Made by a program: the position numbers and the translations under genes
DNA from: DASZYF01 sp035545535
GTDB taxonomy: Bacteria; Actinomycetota; Actinomycetes; Mycobacteriales; CAJCIY01
Assembly: GCA_035545535.1 (NCBI GenBank)
Contig: DASZYF010000164.1
Location: 1-16,291, forward strand
DNA: 16,291 nucleotides
Direction: 5' to 3'
Shown here: one piece after another, positions 13,305-16,291 of the stretch
Numbering within the stretch: the stretch's first letter is position 1
How the letters are laid out: each line of letters starts with the position of its first letter
The notes under the pieces: model-generated
Told to the model about the DNA's origin: nothing
Databases searched by the model: none
What the model saw: only the letters and a program-made list of their open reading frames with translations

Positions 13305-13604
13305 TCAGGCAGAGAGGTTCGCCGTGAGCGCGGCGAGGCGGGCCCGGGCCGGCCGCGGGGTCGGCACGGCCGAGGGCGTCTCATCGGCGGGCGGCGCGAG
13401 CACGGGCTCGGGGTCCGCCTCGAACGCGACCGCGGGGGCCACCGGAGCGGCGACCGCCACCTGAGCGGGCACGTCGACGGGCAGGTGCACGGTCGCGGGC
13501 GCGCTCGCGGGAGTCCGGACGAGCCAGCAGCCCGGGTCGCCCGCCGGCAGCAGGGTCGCCGGACCGAGGTCCGCGACCTTCTCCTTGCGACGCAGCAGTC
13601 CCAT
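13305..13604 (-). CDS. Small hypothetical protein, Pro/Ala-rich
   Basis: A 99-residue protein I do not recognise. It opens with a short basic, structured-looking head (MGLLRRKEKVADLGPATLLP, then GDPGCWLVRTP) and continues as a low-complexity Ala/Pro/Val tail ending ARLAALTANLSA. There is no signal peptide or membrane helix. Evidence that it is real is the ATG at 13604 preceded by one of the best Shine-Dalgarno sequences in the window, GGGAGGT (13611-13617), six bases upstream. The tail is compositionally biased and could be disordered. It lies upstream of the DsrE-like gene on the same strand. No function can be proposed. Confidence 0.6.
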   Translation of the reverse strand: MGLLRRKEKVADLGPATLLPAGDPGCWLVRTPASAPATVHLPVDVPAQVAVAAPVAPAVAFEADPEPVLAPPADETPSAVPTPRPARARLAALTANLSA

Positions 13605-13729
13605 GGCGCCACCTCCCGCTCCGGACCGCCCCTTCGGGCCGGTCTGATGGTTCCTTCGGCCGGTGCGGGCGGGTTCCGCAGCGGCGACGCGCCCAAGGCC
13701 CGCTGCTCCGTCCGGGCGAGTGCCGTGCC

Positions 13730-13735
13730 TACCCT
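13730..13735 (+). promoter_or_regulatory. Leaderless -10 element of the 35-aa membrane peptide
   Basis: TACCCT is followed after exactly 6 bp (CGGCAC) by the ATG at 13742. The spacing equals that of the DsrE-like gene. The remaining divergent region 13605-13729 holds the SD of the minus-strand small gene and a near-duplicate CCTTCGG(G)CCGGT motif, and nothing else I can identify. Confidence 0.45.
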
Positions 13736-13741
13736 CGGCAC

Positions 13742-13849
13742 ATGGTCATCGGCGCGGAGATCACGCTGCTCGGTGTCGGGCTCGCCGCGGTCGTGGCGTG
13801 GGCCGGCTGGCTCGCCGTACGCCTCGGGCGCCGCGACGCCGGTTCATGA
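13742..13849 (+). CDS. Putative 35-aa single-pass membrane peptide
   Basis: A short frame from ATG 13742 to TGA 13847-13849 encodes 35 residues. An N-terminal ITLLGVGLAAVVAWAGWLAV hydrophobic stretch (7-26) is followed by a basic tail RLGRRDAGS, a positive-inside single-helix topology. It has a TACCCT -10 six bases upstream and no SD, consistent with leaderless translation. No homologue is known to me. It lies in the gap before the acyl-CoA dehydrogenase, and its stop falls inside a palindrome there. It is plausible as a real small protein, but a chance ORF cannot be excluded at this GC content. Confidence 0.5.
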   Translation: MVIGAEITLLGVGLAAVVAWAGWLAVRLGRRDAGS

Positions 13850-13872
13850 TCATGACCGGGTGGTCATAGGCT
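13844..13872 (+). promoter_or_regulatory. Promoter and overlapping dyads of the acyl-CoA dehydrogenase gene
   Basis: TAGGCT (13867-13872) lies 8 bp before the GTG start, giving a leaderless promoter. Immediately upstream are the perfect palindrome TCATGATCATGA (13844-13855), at the -35 position 17 bp away, and the inverted repeat TGACC-GGGT-GGTCA (13853-13866), filling the spacer. The layout suggests a repressor operator, for example for a TetR- or GntR-family regulator of fatty-acid or branched-chain catabolism. The regulator is not identified. Confidence 0.5.
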
Positions 13873-13880
13873 CCGCGCTC

Positions 13881-15020
13881 GTGGACTTCGAGCGGACGCC
13901 CGAGCAGAAGGCCTTCTACGACGCGACGGTCGCGGTCGCGCGCGACCTGATCGCCCCGGGGGCGGCGGAGCGTGACCGCGAAGGTCGGTTCGACCGCGCG
14001 GTCTGGGACGGCCTGGGCAAGGCCGGTCTGCTCGGCCTGGTGATCCCCGAGGAGTACGGCGGCGCCGGCGCCTCGATCATCGACACCTGCATCGCCAACG
14101 AGGCGCTCGCCTACGGCGGGCACGACGCGGGCCTCAACCTCTCGCTCGGCGCGCACTGGGTCATCGGGACCGTCCCGATCTGGCTGCACGGCTCCGAGGA
14201 GCTGAAGCGGCGCTGGCTGCCCGGCCTGTGCAGCGGCGAGCTCATCGGCGCGTGGGCCTCCACCGAGCCCGAGGCCGGCAGCGACGCGGCCGCGCTCCGC
14301 ACCACTGCCGTGCGCGACGGCGACGACTGGATCATCACCGGCTCGAAGATCTTCATCACCAACGGCCCCATCGCCGACGTGTGCACCGTGCTCGCGAAGA
14401 CCAGCGAGCGCGGGGCGTCGGCGTTCGTCATCGACACCCGCACTCCGGGCTTCAACGTCGGCCGCGAGCTCGACAAGCTCGGCTGCCGATCGTCGCCGAC
14501 GTCAGAGATCCACCTCGACGCCGTGCGCGTGCCGCACTCCTGCATGCTCGGCGCGCAGGACGAGGCGCTGTGGCGCATCGCGTTCGAGTGCTTCGACTGG
14601 GAGCGCACGGTGATGATCGCGGGCAGCGTCGGCGGCATGCAGGCAGGCCTCGAGAACGCGATCGCCTATGCGAAGCAGCGCGAGCAGTTCGGGCGGCCCA
14701 TCGCGCACCACCAGGTGATCGCGCACAAGCTCGCCGACATGAAGATCAACGTCGAGATCTGTCGCACCGCGGTGTACCGCGCGGCCTGGCTCAAGCAGGA
14801 GGGCAAGGAGCACGCGATGGAGGCGTCCATCGCGAAGGCGCTCGTCGGCAAGCTCTCCGTCGAGAACGCGCTCGAGGCCGTCCAGATCCACGGCGGCTAC
14901 GGCTACCTCAAGGACTTCCCGGCCGAGCGGTCGCTGCGCGACGCGAAGCTCGTCGCGATCGGTGGCGGCACGACCGAGATCCAGAAGATGATCATCAGCC
15001 GGTTGCTGCTGGCGGACTGA
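13881..15020 (+). CDS. Acyl-CoA dehydrogenase, isovaleryl/long-chain type
   Basis: A 379-residue FAD enzyme that forms the alpha-beta double bond of an acyl-CoA and passes electrons to ETF. The N-terminal helical domain includes LGLVIPEEYGGAG. The middle domain has the FAD/substrate segment WASTEPEAGSDAAALRTTA and WIITGSKIFITNG. The C-terminal helical domain has REQFGRPIAHHQ and QIHGGYGYLKDFPAERSLRDAK. The usual catalytic Glu of medium/short-chain enzymes (YEGT) is replaced by Gly362 in IGGGTTEIQ. Instead, Glu241 in FDWERTVMIAG occupies the alternative site used by isovaleryl-CoA and long-chain acyl-CoA dehydrogenases. The substrate is therefore probably branched or long-chain. I chose GTG 13881 because the product then starts with the family-typical MDFERTPEQ and a -10 lies 8 bp upstream. 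Confidence 0.93.
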   Translation: MDFERTPEQKAFYDATVAVARDLIAPGAAERDREGRFDRAVWDGLGKAGLLGLVIPEEYGGAGASIIDTCIANEALAYGGHDAGLNLSLGAHWVIGTVPIWLHGSEELKRRWLPGLCSGELIGAWASTEPEAGSDAAALRTTAVRDGDDWIITGSKIFITNGPIADVCTVLAKTSERGASAFVIDTRTPGFNVGRELDKLGCRSSPTSEIHLDAVRVPHSCMLGAQDEALWRIAFECFDWERTVMIAGSVGGMQAGLENAIAYAKQREQFGRPIAHHQVIAHKLADMKINVEICRTAVYRAAWLKQEGKEHAMEASIAKALVGKLSVENALEAVQIHGGYGYLKDFPAERSLRDAKLVAIGGGTTEIQKMIISRLLLAD

Positions 15021-15086
15021 CGCCCGTGGCACCGGCCGGCGGTCGCATCACCTCGCGTCCATGTGCCGCCGTCCACCCGTTGCCAC

Positions 15087-15092
15087 CAGACT
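15087..15092 (+). promoter_or_regulatory. Possible -10 element of the ABC transporter operon
   Basis: CAGACT ends 7 bp before ATG 15100, and no SD is present. It is a weaker match to TANNNT than the other leaderless promoters in the window. The 79-bp gap after the dehydrogenase contains no clear terminator. Confidence 0.3.
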
Positions 15093-15099
15093 CGCGGTG

Positions 15100-16028
<929 letters not shown>

Positions 16029-16032
<4 letters not shown>

Positions 16033-16291
16033 CCGCCTCCCGAGCCGGCTGGGCCACCGTCTGGAAGGTCGAGCTCGTGCGGCTCAGCGCGCAGGCGCGG
16101 GTCCGGGTCGGGCTGCTCGCCTGCCTGCTCGGGCCGCCGCTGTTCGTCGCCGCGATGGCCGTGCAGAGCGGCACGCCGAGCGACACGCTGTTCGGGCGCT
16201 GGGTGCACGAGTCCGGCTACGCGGTGCCGTTCGTGGTGCTCGGCTTCGCCGGGCAGTGGGCGATCCCCGTGCTCATCGGCATCGTCGCGGG
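16029..16291 (+). CDS. ABC-2 type permease, N-terminal part (cut by the window edge)
   Basis: Only the first 87 codons are visible. An amphipathic start (MTASRAGWATVWKVELVRLS) runs into a first membrane helix (VGLLACLLGPPLFVAAMAV). An extracytoplasmic stretch, SGTPSDTLFGRWVHESGY, and the start of a second helix (VPFVVLGFAGQWAIPVLIGI) follow. This layout is that of ABC-2 family permeases, and the 4-bp overlap with the ATPase gene supports the assignment. The gene continues to the right. Confidence 0.78.

Noticed and set aside
13605..13700. Possible fluoride-type riboswitch suggested by CTGATGG after a CCTTCGGG hairpin
   Set aside because: The 5' half with its ATG-containing loop and the pseudoknot complement to GGTTCC are absent, and no fluoride exporter gene follows.

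Overview
The window is uniformly GC-rich bacterial DNA. It carries GTG starts, several putative leaderless promoters (TANNNT about 6-8 nt before the start codon), GTTCA-type PHO boxes, LAxTG sorting signals, and a GlnR / LmeA / CysA2-type sulfurtransferase / DUF1416 block of the kind found in Mycobacterium and other Actinomycetia. I read it as an actinobacterial chromosome and cannot name the genus from sequence alone. Nothing looks like phage, an insertion sequence, a CRISPR array, rRNA or tRNA.

Layout. Positions 1-2778 (minus strand) hold a phosphate-binding lipoprotein gene (pstS) behind an array of PHO-box units, and a secreted PF04185-type phosphoesterase with a C-terminal LAATG sorting signal. 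Positions 2808-3557 (minus) encode the orphan response regulator GlnR. Divergent from it (plus strand, 3590-5769) are an alpha/beta hydrolase, a translationally coupled membrane protein with a CWWC motif, and an LmeA-family (DUF2993) protein. Positions 5820-7161 form a sulfur operon: a 24-codon Cys-rich leader peptide that is too short for routine gene calling, a structured leader with three perfect hairpins and a possible anti-Shine-Dalgarno element, a CysA2-type thiosulfate sulfurtransferase, and the DUF1416/SseC protein, closed by a 15-bp inverted repeat. Next come a secreted thermonuclease-like protein (7267-7842) and a GT22-family (ALG9/PIG-B-like) membrane glycosyltransferase (7882-9456). 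A second PHO box then precedes a giant YncE-like beta-propeller plus phosphoesterase protein that also ends in LAATG (9558-12896). The right end has a DsrE-like protein and a small hypothetical on the minus strand. On the plus strand it has an unannotated 35-aa membrane peptide, an acyl-CoA dehydrogenase behind two overlapping dyads, and the start of an ABC-2 type exporter.

Two regulatory themes stand out. The first is phosphate starvation: PHO-box arrays sit in front of pstS and the propeller phosphoesterase, and both PF04185 enzymes carry the same LAATG signal. This suggests that phosphate is released from organic esters at the cell wall and then captured by PstS. The second is cysteine/sulfur supply: the Cys-codon leader peptide in front of the sulfurtransferase matches the cysteine-responsive attenuators described in mycobacteria. 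The best candidates for less-described biology are the leader/anti-SD architecture, the pair of sortase-anchored PHO-regulated phosphoesterases, the bacterial GT22 enzyme, and the leaderless 35-aa membrane peptide.
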